Positions 34,501-43,587 of a stretch of 64,000 nucleotides of DNA are shown piece after piece (within the stretch, counting starts at the first letter, position 1; every line of letters begins with the position of its first letter). The DNA comes from Arthrobacter sp. V1I9 (GTDB lineage: Bacteria > Actinomycetota > Actinomycetes > Actinomycetales > Micrococcaceae). A model generated the notes under the pieces. That model made no database searches. It was given only the letters and a program-made list of their open reading frames with translations, and was not told where the DNA came from. The position numbers and the translations under genes were made by a program. The stretch lies in contig NZ_JAUSYU010000001.1 in the NCBI RefSeq assembly GCF_030817075.1, positions 806,001 to 870,000 of the forward strand. The letters run 5' to 3'.

Positions 34501-35153
34501 TACGGGTCCTTTCCTTAACGGAGCTCTCAGGCCCCGGAATAGTTCAGCTGCAGGACTGACGCCTGCGAGATAACAACCACTTTCATGAACCCGAGTTGGA
34601 GAAACGTTAGAACCCTTGTTGCAAAAACCTTGTCGAAGGCTGGTTCGGGGCAAAAACGCGAGGCCTTCCCATAAGTGGGGTGCAGGAAAAACTTTCACGA
34701 GGGCGGGCGGCCTTGTGCCGCTTATACCGCGGCGACGTCCCCCGACGCCGGACCCGGCGGTTGTTCAATCAGCGGCTGACATCCAGGATCAGTGGTTCAT
34801 GAGTCACAGCTCATTCCGAACAACACCAGCGTCTTGGGGGGCACCTTGTGGAAACCTCGGATAAGGGCAGGGTGCCCAAGGAATGTTGGACCAGACAGGC
34901 GGCTTACGTTGACCCAGACAACCTTGAGGTCTCTACCTCAACCAGCCGTGGCTTTGGGCCCGGTGGTCTCCGGTCGGAAGCCGTCAGGGGCGGCCTTGGC
35001 GGATCTTAGGGGTTTGGCTACTAAAGCCAGGGTTTTGTTTTTTGCGGCTGGCGCTGCTGCGTATGACGTGCCAAGCGGCAGCACCACCGGTGGGGCGGAG
35101 CGGAGGAACCCGCGCGTGTAAGTCCCGGCGGTATTTCCGCGGGAAGCGGCTAC
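34501..35153. other. 653-base intergenic region
   Basis: I see no supported gene, clear terminator or known riboswitch. A 109-codon plus frame (34792-35121) has no ribosome binding site and weak codon bias. It separates the fibronectin-type gene from the copper group. Confidence 0.4.
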
Positions 35154-35942
35154 CTAGTTGTTTCTGACGGGGCGGCTGCGTGCCAGTGCCGTCCCACCGG
35201 TGGCGAGGCCGATCAGGCCTGCGGCGAGCCCAAACCAGCCGGCAGTGTCCCCACCGTTTGATGAAGAAGCAGCGGCAACCGGCGCGGCGGGCGCCGCCTC
35301 TGCGGCTGCGGCGGCCGTCCTGGTGTGGGCCGCATCCGATTCTGCTGCCGTCGTCAAGAAGGACGGTGCCGGGTGGGACGGCTCAGCTCCAGTGGGTGCT
35401 GTTGATGCCGTTGCGGAGGACGTTGCTGCTGAATGGTCGTGGTCGGCAACCTCCGTGTCGGCCCAGTTGACCGTTGTCCCGTCCGTATAGCCCTGCGCTG
35501 CGGGCAGGACCACCGTGGTGCCGGCAACAGGGAGGCGGCCTACGGAAATGGTGAAGGTTTGGAACTCGTTTTGCCCGATCTGATGGGCGGAATCCGCGGT
35601 CCAGACCACGCTGGTAGGGGCTTTTGTGACCGTCGTGCCCTGGACCTCCACAGGTTTGGGCAGGTCTGTGGTGATGACTTGGGCTTTCCAGCCGTCGATG
35701 GGCTTGACTGAGACGGATGTCAGCGGGGTCTCGGTGGGCAGCTTCACTTCGAGCCGACTGGTTTTGGCTGTGGCGGATTCGTTAGGAACGCTGAACGTCA
35801 GCTTGGTAAACCCGCCCTCTTTTGTTACGGAGGGATCGACGGTTACGTGGGCAGTAGCTGCGGCCGCGCCGGCGGCCAGGAGGACAGCAGTGAGCGCGGC
35901 GGCCCCGGTGATTTTGAGGGTACGGCGGATGGAGGTCTTCAC
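35154..35942 (-). CDS. YcnI-like copper-binding protein
   Basis: 262 residues. The signal peptide ends A-T-A, leaving His as the first mature residue (H-V-T-V-D-P), as in YcnI/DUF1775 proteins that hold copper through an N-terminal histidine. The beta-sandwich core follows (GGFTKLTFSVPNES, VVWTADSAHQIGQNEFQTF). After it come an Ala/Thr/Ser-rich stalk and a C-terminal membrane helix (AGWFGLAAGLIGLATGGTAL). It displays a copper site outside the membrane. Upstream on the same strand lies the CopD-CtaG fusion, so a joint role in copper handling or cytochrome oxidase assembly is likely. Confidence 0.88.
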   Translation of the reverse strand: MKTSIRRTLKITGAAALTAVLLAAGAAAATAHVTVDPSVTKEGGFTKLTFSVPNESATAKTSRLEVKLPTETPLTSVSVKPIDGWKAQVITTDLPKPVEVQGTTVTKAPTSVVWTADSAHQIGQNEFQTFTISVGRLPVAGTTVVLPAAQGYTDGTTVNWADTEVADHDHSAATSSATASTAPTGAEPSHPAPSFLTTAAESDAAHTRTAAAAAEAAPAAPVAAASSSNGGDTAGWFGLAAGLIGLATGGTALARSRPVRNN

Positions 35943-36059
35943 GGTGGGTGCCTTTCAAAGTGCATCGGTCAGGAACGGACGCCGCATGGCCTGCCGGGAC
36001 TATCCCGGAAAATACCTTGCAGCCCGGGCTGTGTTAGGGAACCGGCGAGCCGCTCCCGC

Positions 36060-37985
36060 TCAGGCAGAGGGAGTGGCGAGTTCTTCATGTACAGCCGCGG
36101 ACTCCCGGGCCGTGCTGTCCGCGGGCCCCGGATCCTGGTTCTGCAGGCTCTGGCCGCGGCGAACGATGATCATGGCGGCTGTAATGGCGAGTGCTACGGC
36201 GGCGATGGACCACATGATGGGGCCGCCCAGTTCCGCGGCAGCAGCCGGAGAGAACCCCCAGGGTTGGCCTACCAATGTGAACCAGGGCATCTCCATTGCA
36301 GGAGCCTGCTCCAGAAGTTTCAACCCGCCGAATGCGTAGACGCCGGCCATGCCTGCCAGGACGATCAGCCGGCTGCGGGAGCTGCTGGTGCCTTGGTCCG
36401 GGGCCGTGGTGAGCGCGGCGGTGGCGAGGGAGCCGGTGAGCAGGGCGAGCAGGGTCATGGTGCTGTAGCCAATTTGTCCCACGGCCGCCCATTCGAGCAG
36501 AGGGGTGTAGTAGATGACGAGCAAGGACGCGGCGAGGATAAATATGGTCAGGATTGGATCCCTGCGCAGCGCTCCCAGTACCGGTTCCACGGACCGATCC
36601 AGGAATTCTCTGACTCCGGTACTGCCGTCAGTCCTGGCCGTGATGGCCATTTTGGCCAAAGTCAGCGGGGCAGCCGGGACGAGCAGTAACGGCACCACGG
36701 CAGTGAGCATCATCTGGGTCAGTACGTGGGCGTTGAACAGGTAGCCCTGGTAGATGTGCACGCCCCCGTTCGTAACCACGAACAGGACAGCCATTCCCGC
36801 AAGCCACGCCACCGTGCGGTGCAGGGGCCAGGAACGGCCCCCGGCCCGGAGGCGCCGCACGCCGGCCAGGTACGCAACCACGGCGAAGCCGCAGGCCAGG
36901 ATCCATAACGGGTCAGGGGCCCAGCGGGATAGGTATTCCCAAAGGCCGGGCTCGGGCAGCCCTGCGGCGAAGTCCCCGGCGGACGTCTTTCCGGATCCGG
37001 CGGCCGGCGGGGGTTCTGTTCGGGCCAGTGCCGCAGCCATCCCGGAGGCGGCGCCCATGACTGCGAGTTCGACGACGGCGAGGCCGGTGAAGTGCCTGCC
37101 GCCCCGGTCCGGGTTCTTTTCAATCCGTCCCACCGACCAGCGCCGGTGGAGTGCACCGATCAGCCCGAGGATGACGAAGACTCCGGCCTTGGCCAGGACG
37201 ATCACACCATAGGGGCTCAGCAGGGACTCCACCGTGCTGATTCTGGTGAGGGCGCCCAGGAATCCTGAGACTGCGAGGGCGATGAAGCTGATCAGCGCCA
37301 GGGTCGAGTACCGGCGTACCGTGACGCCCAGCTGGCCGGCCGGCAGCACTGGTCGCAGCACTACCAGCGCAAGGAGGCCGCCGAGCCAGACCGCCGCGGT
37401 GGCCGCGTGGACGAACAGGGCGGTGGTGCTGTCCGCGTGGTCGATGCCGCCGGCCGCGTGGGATTTCATGACCAGCGGCAACAGTCCGGCGAAAGCCGCG
37501 ACGGCGGTGACGGCAAGAGTGCGCCGGCTCTTGAGCCGGAAGCACATCAGTGTCACGGCCGCGGCTATGAGAGTGCTGAGTGCGCCGGCACGGCCGGCGT
37601 CAATCCTGGTCAGGTACGTCAGGAATTCATCACCGAAGCCCTCCGTAAGTGCCCGGTTGGCAAGGAGCAGGAAGCTTGCGGATGTGTGTACCGCAGCGGC
37701 CACGGCCCAGACCGCCGCCGAGCAACCAGCAAGCCGGAGTGCCCGCTGATACGGGGTTCCACTGTGGGGGAGTGCGAAGATTGCCAGCACCAAGGCGCCA
37801 ATAGTGCCGGCACTGGCGAGGTTGAACACCAGCTTGGCGGTGGGCAAGCCCCAGGTCACGGCCGGGCCCGTCCTGTCCAGTAAGCCAGGGTTCGCGCTGC
37901 TGCCGTACGTGTAGGCCCAGACCAGCGACAGCGTCCCGCCCACCAGCAGGGCCAGACATGCCATTACCCGAGTTCTTAGCGACAT
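36060..37985 (-). CDS. CopD-CtaG fusion copper protein
   Basis: 641 residues with about 15 membrane helices. The first half matches CopD copper-import proteins (DHADSTTALFVHAATAAVWL, then G-G-L-L-A-L). The second half (about 340-620) matches CtaG/Caa3-type oxidase assembly proteins (FVVTNGGVHIYQGYLFNAHV, LTAVVPLLLVPAAPLTLAKM). His residues in both halves sit in or near helices, where copper would pass. The fusion couples copper entry to insertion into cytochrome oxidase. It lies 117 bases upstream of the YcnI-like gene on the same strand and divergent from the multicopper oxidase. Confidence 0.88.
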   Translation of the reverse strand: MSLRTRVMACLALLVGGTLSLVWAYTYGSSANPGLLDRTGPAVTWGLPTAKLVFNLASAGTIGALVLAIFALPHSGTPYQRALRLAGCSAAVWAVAAAVHTSASFLLLANRALTEGFGDEFLTYLTRIDAGRAGALSTLIAAAVTLMCFRLKSRRTLAVTAVAAFAGLLPLVMKSHAAGGIDHADSTTALFVHAATAAVWLGGLLALVVLRPVLPAGQLGVTVRRYSTLALISFIALAVSGFLGALTRISTVESLLSPYGVIVLAKAGVFVILGLIGALHRRWSVGRIEKNPDRGGRHFTGLAVVELAVMGAASGMAAALARTEPPPAAGSGKTSAGDFAAGLPEPGLWEYLSRWAPDPLWILACGFAVVAYLAGVRRLRAGGRSWPLHRTVAWLAGMAVLFVVTNGGVHIYQGYLFNAHVLTQMMLTAVVPLLLVPAAPLTLAKMAITARTDGSTGVREFLDRSVEPVLGALRRDPILTIFILAASLLVIYYTPLLEWAAVGQIGYSTMTLLALLTGSLATAALTTAPDQGTSSSRSRLIVLAGMAGVYAFGGLKLLEQAPAMEMPWFTLVGQPWGFSPAAAAELGGPIMWSIAAVALAITAAMIIVRRGQSLQNQDPGPADSTARESAAVHEELATPSA

Positions 37986-38146
37986 TGCGCCCCTTCCGCC
38001 GCTCTACTGGCCCTGATCCCGTTTTCACGGCAATGCGGCCCTTTACGTCATGCCAGCTTGGTGTAACCCGCTTGGGAAATCCTTGGCATCACGGGTCCCC
38101 GGATTTCCCCAATGTTTTCGCAATGTCCTCCCCCCACTCTGTGTGC

Positions 38147-40168
38147 ATGTCCATTTCACGCCGGCAGGCAATGCAAATAGGTGGTATCGGAATTATCGGC
38201 GCCTTTGGGCTTGCCGTCCCACTGGGATCAGTCGAGGCAAAGTCAGCAAGCCGGCTGGCTTTCGGCAACATGCCCAAGCCCTACCAGCGTTATTTGACCG
38301 TCCCCAAGGTGCTTGTGCCCTCAAAAACAACGGTGGATGCCGACGGCCATAACAGGCACCACTACCGCATTCAGCAGAAGCTCAGCTCGGCCAACATTGT
38401 GCCGGGGCTGAGCACGCCCATCCTTGGCTACAACGGGACGTTCCCGGGCCCCACGATCAAGGTGAATCAGGGCGACCGCATCACTCTCATGATGGACAAC
38501 GTGCTGCCGCTGCTCCATCCCCAGTGGGGGTACCGGCTCGATACCTCCACCCACCTGCACGGTTCCGCTTCACTGCCCCAATTCGACGGGTACGCCAACG
38601 ATCTGACCGGCCTCGGCTACTGCAAGGACTACGAGTACCCCAATTTCCAGCCGGCGCGGACTCTCTGGTACCACGACCATGCCGTCCACAACACAGCACA
38701 AAGTGTCTATTCCGGGCTGGCGGGCCATTACCACCTGCACGACGAGGTGGAACGGAGCCTGCTCCCGCAAGGAAAGTTCGATGTACCGTTGACCGTTTCC
38801 GATGCCATGTTCGCCGCTGACGGCTCCCTGGGCTACGACGACAACACCCACTCCGGCCTTTGGGGTGACGTCATCCTGGTCAACGGCGCTCCCTGGCCGG
38901 TCATGAAGGTCCAGCGGCGGATTTACCGCTTCCGCGTCCTTAACGCCTCCATTTCACGTTCCTACCGTTTCTCCTTGAGCACCGGGGATCCCGTGACAAT
39001 GGTCGCCACGGATGGTGGCCTGATGCCCTCGGCCCAGCAGGTGACGTCATGGCGGCACAGTAGCGCGGAGCGCTATGAGATCCTCATCGACTTCTCCAAG
39101 TACCCCGCAGGAAAGCGCGTGGAACTGCGCAACGCGTCCAACAAGAACAACATTGACTACGACTACACCGGCAGGGTCATGGCCTTTGATGTGACGGATG
39201 AACCGGTGGACACGTCCGGACCGGCCGCAAAGGTGATGCCGAAACTGCTCACGTCAAGCACCACCATGAGCTTGAAGACTTCCGAGTCGGTGAAGACCCG
39301 GCGTATGCGCGTGAAGCGGGACGGCGACGTATGGACCATCGGCGGCATGACATGGGACGAGGTAGTGGAGAGCGGCTACCGGAAAGTCCTGGCAGACCCT
39401 GACCTGAATGACGTGGAAATCTGGGAAATCGAAAACAGTTCGGGTGGTTGGTTCCATCCGGTCCACATTCACCTGGTGGACTTCCAGATTCTCAGCCGCA
39501 ACGGGCAAGCACCCTTCAACTACGAGCGCGGGCCAAAGGACGTTGTCTACGTCGGCGAGGGCGAGACAGTCCGGCTGCTCATGAAGTTTGAGCACCACCG
39601 TGGCCGGTACATGATCCACTGCCACAACCTCCCGCACGAGGATCACGACATGATGGCCCAGTTCAGCGTTGGCATGGACGAGAACGACCCCGACCCCAAC
39701 GATCCCATCGAGGCGTCGCGGCCGCACCCGATCACCCCGGTGGTGGCGGAGGAACCGGCACCCGTAAATACTGAACTTGCTGATGGTAATGACTCAAGCG
39801 ATTCGCCTGAGCCAACGGACACCGCAACCCCCACCCAAAGCGCAACGCCCACCCCGACCGCAACGGCTGAAGCCCCGGCCGCGCAGACCGAAGTCCTTAG
39901 CATCACCACCGCACGGCACCGCCTCCGGAAGGACCTGGCCATTGCGGGCACCTCCAGGGTCGGCGGGGCCGTCCCGTCCGGTTCGGCGTCGGTCACCATT
40001 TACGATGTGTCTTTCGGACGTGCCAAGACCAAGCTGGGAACAGTCATGATCAACTCGCTCGGTAACTGGTCCCTGACGGCCAAGCCCGGCCCGACCTACC
40101 AGATCACCGCAGTGACGGTCGAATCCAGCCGCGGCGGCACGGCCACCTCCCAGGTGCGCACGGACTGA
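38147..40168 (+). CDS. Tat-exported multicopper oxidase with extra C-terminal domain
   Basis: 673 residues. I chose ATG 38147 because it leads straight into a twin-arginine signal (SRRQAMQIGGIGIIGAFGLA); no start in the area has a good ribosome binding site. Copper ligands are complete: THLHGS, WYHDHAVH, HPVHIH and MIHCHNLPHEDHDMM, with Cys and Met of the type 1 site. The core resembles phenoxazinone synthase/CotA-like laccases. After about residue 510 a Pro/Thr linker leads to an 85-residue beta module similar to the end of the fibronectin-type protein. Oxidises Cu(I) or phenolics outside the cell. A gapped inverted repeat precedes it. Confidence 0.9.
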   Translation: MSISRRQAMQIGGIGIIGAFGLAVPLGSVEAKSASRLAFGNMPKPYQRYLTVPKVLVPSKTTVDADGHNRHHYRIQQKLSSANIVPGLSTPILGYNGTFPGPTIKVNQGDRITLMMDNVLPLLHPQWGYRLDTSTHLHGSASLPQFDGYANDLTGLGYCKDYEYPNFQPARTLWYHDHAVHNTAQSVYSGLAGHYHLHDEVERSLLPQGKFDVPLTVSDAMFAADGSLGYDDNTHSGLWGDVILVNGAPWPVMKVQRRIYRFRVLNASISRSYRFSLSTGDPVTMVATDGGLMPSAQQVTSWRHSSAERYEILIDFSKYPAGKRVELRNASNKNNIDYDYTGRVMAFDVTDEPVDTSGPAAKVMPKLLTSSTTMSLKTSESVKTRRMRVKRDGDVWTIGGMTWDEVVESGYRKVLADPDLNDVEIWEIENSSGGWFHPVHIHLVDFQILSRNGQAPFNYERGPKDVVYVGEGETVRLLMKFEHHRGRYMIHCHNLPHEDHDMMAQFSVGMDENDPDPNDPIEASRPHPITPVVAEEPAPVNTELADGNDSSDSPEPTDTATPTQSATPTPTATAEAPAAQTEVLSITTARHRLRKDLAIAGTSRVGGAVPSGSASVTIYDVSFGRAKTKLGTVMINSLGNWSLTAKPGPTYQITAVTVESSRGGTATSQVRTD

Positions 40169-40191
40169 CGGACACAGGAACCCGCTACAGC

Positions 40192-40225
40192 CCAATACCC
40201 TCCGGCACTCGCCGGAGGGTATTGG
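40192..40225. terminator. Bidirectional hairpin terminator
   Basis: CCAATACCCTCCGGC pairs with GCCGGAGGGTATTGG (loop ACTC), between the convergent oxidase and acyltransferase genes. Confidence 0.85.
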
Positions 40226-40286
40226 CATAGTCGCCTTCAAACAACAGTGGCCGGGATGGCCGGTTGAGCTGGAATCAGCTGGTCGG

Positions 40287-42344
40287 TCACCAGCCTGTCG
40301 CGGCCATCAGCTTCCTTTCCAACTCTTCGGACATGCTTGCGGCATAAGTCGCGCTGAGGTGGTTGTTGTCCAGGTAGACGAACATGTTGCCGATCTGGCC
40401 CGGGCATGTGGTTTGGGTGCAGATGCTGTCAGACATATCCAGTAGCGAGAGCCCCGGAATCTGGTTCACCAGTGGGGTGAAAGGGGGCTGGTCCGGCAGG
40501 ACGCTTTGTCTGGGTGGGTTGCAGGCGGGGTCATGGGGGCCCTTGGTCACAACGCAGTTTGACATGCTGCTGCGAAACCGCGGGTTGTCACGAATGCCAA
40601 TGACGTCGATCCCCTGGGCGGTGGCCGCACGGGCCATCGCTTCGAAACCGGAAGTCAGCCTTTCGTTGGGCGAGGATGGACTTGCTGACGTGGCTACTGT
40701 GAAGATTGCATCCGGTTTGTGCTTTTTAAGGTACTGGTCAACCTCTGCGTTGAAGGCGGCACACACCTCGCTGACATCGGCCCCGGGAGCCGCATAAACA
40801 CAGCCACCCCTGAGCAGTGAATACAGCTGCCAATGGTGCCGCTCGGCAATGGGTTTCAGCGCCCCCGTCCACTGTTGGGCATGGGAATTGCCTACAACCA
40901 GTACTTTCTTGTCCGGCTGCTCGATCTCCAGTGTTTGCATGCAGTTTTTTTCGAGTGCTCCCGGCCCAGGTGCCATCTCGCCCTTGCAGCGAATATCAAG
41001 GTTCGCCCAGTCTTTGGAGAGTTTTGCTGCGGTCGGGAGGATTCCGGCGTCGGGATCTGTCGTGTCGATATAGGCGGGGAGAAGGGCTTTCGCACCCGGG
41101 TTGTTCCTTTGCGCTTCACTGAGCAGGACCCGGTTTTCCTCGTCCAGGGCATACCGCCACCCGGCGAGCGGGACGGCCGCCACTGCTGTTATCGCCACGA
41201 TGGCGATGGCAGCCCGGCGGCGCCTGACCTCCGGCCACTTCCACTGGCGCCCCGGCGCGTCCACAAACCGCGATGTCAGAAAGGCAAGGACCAGGGAGGC
41301 GGCGACAACAGCACTGCCTGAGAGCCAACCGGCGTGGTCCTTTCCGGACCAGATGAGGTAAATGACAAGAACAGGCCAATGCCAGAGATACAACGCAAAG
41401 GAATTATTGCCCAACCGGATGAGGAACCGCGAGCTGAGGATCCTGTCCACTCCGAAGCGGCTTCCACTTTGGCCGGCCACGACGACGGCAGCGGCGGCCA
41501 GCGTCGGCCACAGCGCGATGAATCCGGGAAACGCGGTCTGGACCTGCAGGACCAAACCGCAGCCGAGCATCGCCAGCACACCTACCCAACCCAGCACCAC
41601 GCGAACCATCCGCGAGAGAGCCAGGCCGGGCAGAACCAACGCCACCAGCGAGCCGAGCGCGAACTCCCAGAGCCGTGCCCCGGTGTCAAAGTAGGCCTGC
41701 GCCTGGTTGGAGTACGTGTAAAAGACCGAATTGATCAACGAGCCCACGAAGATGCCGCCGAACAGATAGGTCAGAAGAACCCGGTACCTTAACCGGAAGG
41801 CCTTAGCGGCTACCGCAGCAGCGGCAAAGATCAGGGGCCAAAGGATGAAGACCTGCCCCTGAATGGAAAGCGACCAGAAGTGCTGGAACGGGCTGGCCAG
41901 GCCGCGGTCCTCGGCGTAGTAGTCCACTGACTGGGCCTTCAACAGCCAGTTTTGGAAGTACAGCAGCGAAGCCCAACCCTGTTCCACAATGCCGAGCCAG
42001 CGGATCCTTGGCACGAAAAGGAACGTGGCCAACAAGGTCGCCGCAATGACCACCGCCGAGGCCGGCAACAGGCGCCTGAAGAGATGCAGCCAGTGACGGA
42101 TGAGGTCCATCGACTGGTCCCGGTCGAATTTGTTTGTGAACTGCAGGGTCATCAGGAACGCCGAAATCATCAGGAAAACGTCCACGCCACCCGAAACGCG
42201 GCCCAGCCACACGTGGTAGGCCACCACCATAAGCACCGCCAGCGCACGGAGTCCCTGGATCTCTGGCCTGAACGGTGTTTTTGCCGGTGTTCGGGCAGCC
42301 CGGTAGGCGCGGCGGGGTGATGAAGAGACTATCTCGACTGACAC
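40287..42344 (-). CDS. OafA-type O-acyltransferase with SGNH domain
   Basis: 685 residues from GTG 42344 (GAGAGG upstream). The N-terminal 370 residues are an acyltransferase-3 membrane domain opening with FRPEIQGLRALAVLMVVAYH. The C-terminal 270 residues form an extracytoplasmic SGNH hydrolase-like domain: VLVVGNSHAQQW (block I, Ser), and YLDNNHLSATYA (Asp-x-x-His of block V). Together they acetylate or acylate cell-wall polymers or exopolysaccharide, as in OafA and OatA. Stands alone, with a terminator at its 3' side. Acceptor unknown. Confidence 0.9.
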   Translation of the reverse strand: MSVEIVSSSPRRAYRAARTPAKTPFRPEIQGLRALAVLMVVAYHVWLGRVSGGVDVFLMISAFLMTLQFTNKFDRDQSMDLIRHWLHLFRRLLPASAVVIAATLLATFLFVPRIRWLGIVEQGWASLLYFQNWLLKAQSVDYYAEDRGLASPFQHFWSLSIQGQVFILWPLIFAAAAVAAKAFRLRYRVLLTYLFGGIFVGSLINSVFYTYSNQAQAYFDTGARLWEFALGSLVALVLPGLALSRMVRVVLGWVGVLAMLGCGLVLQVQTAFPGFIALWPTLAAAAVVVAGQSGSRFGVDRILSSRFLIRLGNNSFALYLWHWPVLVIYLIWSGKDHAGWLSGSAVVAASLVLAFLTSRFVDAPGRQWKWPEVRRRRAAIAIVAITAVAAVPLAGWRYALDEENRVLLSEAQRNNPGAKALLPAYIDTTDPDAGILPTAAKLSKDWANLDIRCKGEMAPGPGALEKNCMQTLEIEQPDKKVLVVGNSHAQQWTGALKPIAERHHWQLYSLLRGGCVYAAPGADVSEVCAAFNAEVDQYLKKHKPDAIFTVATSASPSSPNERLTSGFEAMARAATAQGIDVIGIRDNPRFRSSMSNCVVTKGPHDPACNPPRQSVLPDQPPFTPLVNQIPGLSLLDMSDSICTQTTCPGQIGNMFVYLDNNHLSATYAASMSEELERKLMAATGW

Positions 42345-42429
42345 TACATACCTCTCGGGGCGGGCGCCGCTGGATCGGGGCAACCCTCGATGATACCGCC
42401 GTTACGAAGCTGGAACGCCCTCCGGCCGG

Positions 42430-43587
42430 TCAGGATTCAGATGGAAACGCCACGCCTTCGCCCACAACGCGCAGGCAAAGCTCCATCCCTGGCCGGGCGA
42501 GGGAGGCGTTCCAGTGCCGGATGGTGATGACCTCGCCGCCGCCCGGATAGCGGTGGTCGGCTCTGCTGGCCAGTTCGGGCGGAACCGCAAGTTTTAGCCG
42601 CACAGTGGTTTCAGGGCCGAAGTAGTCGGTCTCCACCACCACCCCGCGAATGGGGCCGTCCTCGGCGATCCGGATCTGTTCGGGCCGGAGCATCAGCTGC
42701 ACCCGGCCCTGCGCGGGTGGCCGGCGGACGGGGATCCCGCCAAGGGAACACGTCGCCAAGGACCCTTCCATCCAGGCGTCCAGGATTACGGCGTCGCCCA
42801 GGAATTCGGCGGTAGCGCGGTCCGCGGGGCGGGTGTACACCACAAACGGGTTGCCGATCTGTGCAAGCTTTCCGCCGCGCATCACCGCTACCTGGTCGGC
42901 GAAGGAGAGCGCTTCGGCCTGGTCGTGGGTCACCAGGATGGTGGTAACACCCGCCTGGTTCAGGACCTTGGCCACCGCCCTGCGGGTGGCTACGCGGAGT
43001 CCGGCATCGAGCGCGGAGAACGGCTCATCCAGGAGCATCAATTCCGGTTCACGGGCCAGGGCGCGGGCAAGGGCAACGCGCTGTTGCTGGCCCCCGGAAA
43101 GCTGGTGGGGACGCCTCTTGGCCATGGCCGGATCCAGCGACACCATCTCCAGGAGCTCGCGGACCCGGTCCGCCACCGCCCGCCGGCCGCCGTCCAGCTT
43201 GGCCTGGTCAAGTCCGAATGCCACGTTTTTTGCCACAGTGAGATGCGGGAACAAGGCGCCGTCCTGGGCCACGTACCCGATATGCCGTTTATGGGCCGGA
43301 ACCCAAGCCCCATCGCCCGCCACCTTTTTTCCGCTGAGTGAGATGCTGCCGGTAGCCGGGTGCTCAAACCCGGCAATCAGTCGGAGCAAGGTGGTTTTGC
43401 CCGAGCCGGAGGGACCAACGATGGCGGTGGTTCCGCCCTTGGCGACGGAGAGGTTGACGCCCTTCAGCACAGCCTGCGTGCCGAAATTCCTTGTGAGCTC
43501 GGTGATCTCCAGGTGGCTGTTGGTGGACGTCGCCACGGACGGGGCGATCCGCGGTTCCGGCAGCCGGGGAGGGGATTGTTCGGTCAC
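42430..43587 (-). CDS. Iron(III) ABC transporter ATP-binding protein (FbpC type)
   Basis: 385 residues. Walker A GPSGSGKTTLLRLI, Q-loop YVAQDGALFPHLTV, signature LSGGQQQRVALARAL, Walker B LMLLDEPFSALD and H-loop ILVTHDQAEA are intact. The C-terminal 130 residues are TOBE-like regulatory folds (LMLRPEQIRIAEDG). Its start overlaps the permease stop by four bases. It powers import of ferric iron delivered by the binding protein at 45178. In contrast to the siderophore operon, this ATPase is complete. Confidence 0.92.
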   Translation of the reverse strand: MTEQSPPRLPEPRIAPSVATSTNSHLEITELTRNFGTQAVLKGVNLSVAKGGTTAIVGPSGSGKTTLLRLIAGFEHPATGSISLSGKKVAGDGAWVPAHKRHIGYVAQDGALFPHLTVAKNVAFGLDQAKLDGGRRAVADRVRELLEMVSLDPAMAKRRPHQLSGGQQQRVALARALAREPELMLLDEPFSALDAGLRVATRRAVAKVLNQAGVTTILVTHDQAEALSFADQVAVMRGGKLAQIGNPFVVYTRPADRATAEFLGDAVILDAWMEGSLATCSLGGIPVRRPPAQGRVQLMLRPEQIRIAEDGPIRGVVVETDYFGPETTVRLKLAVPPELASRADHRYPGGGEVITIRHWNASLARPGMELCLRVVGEGVAFPSES

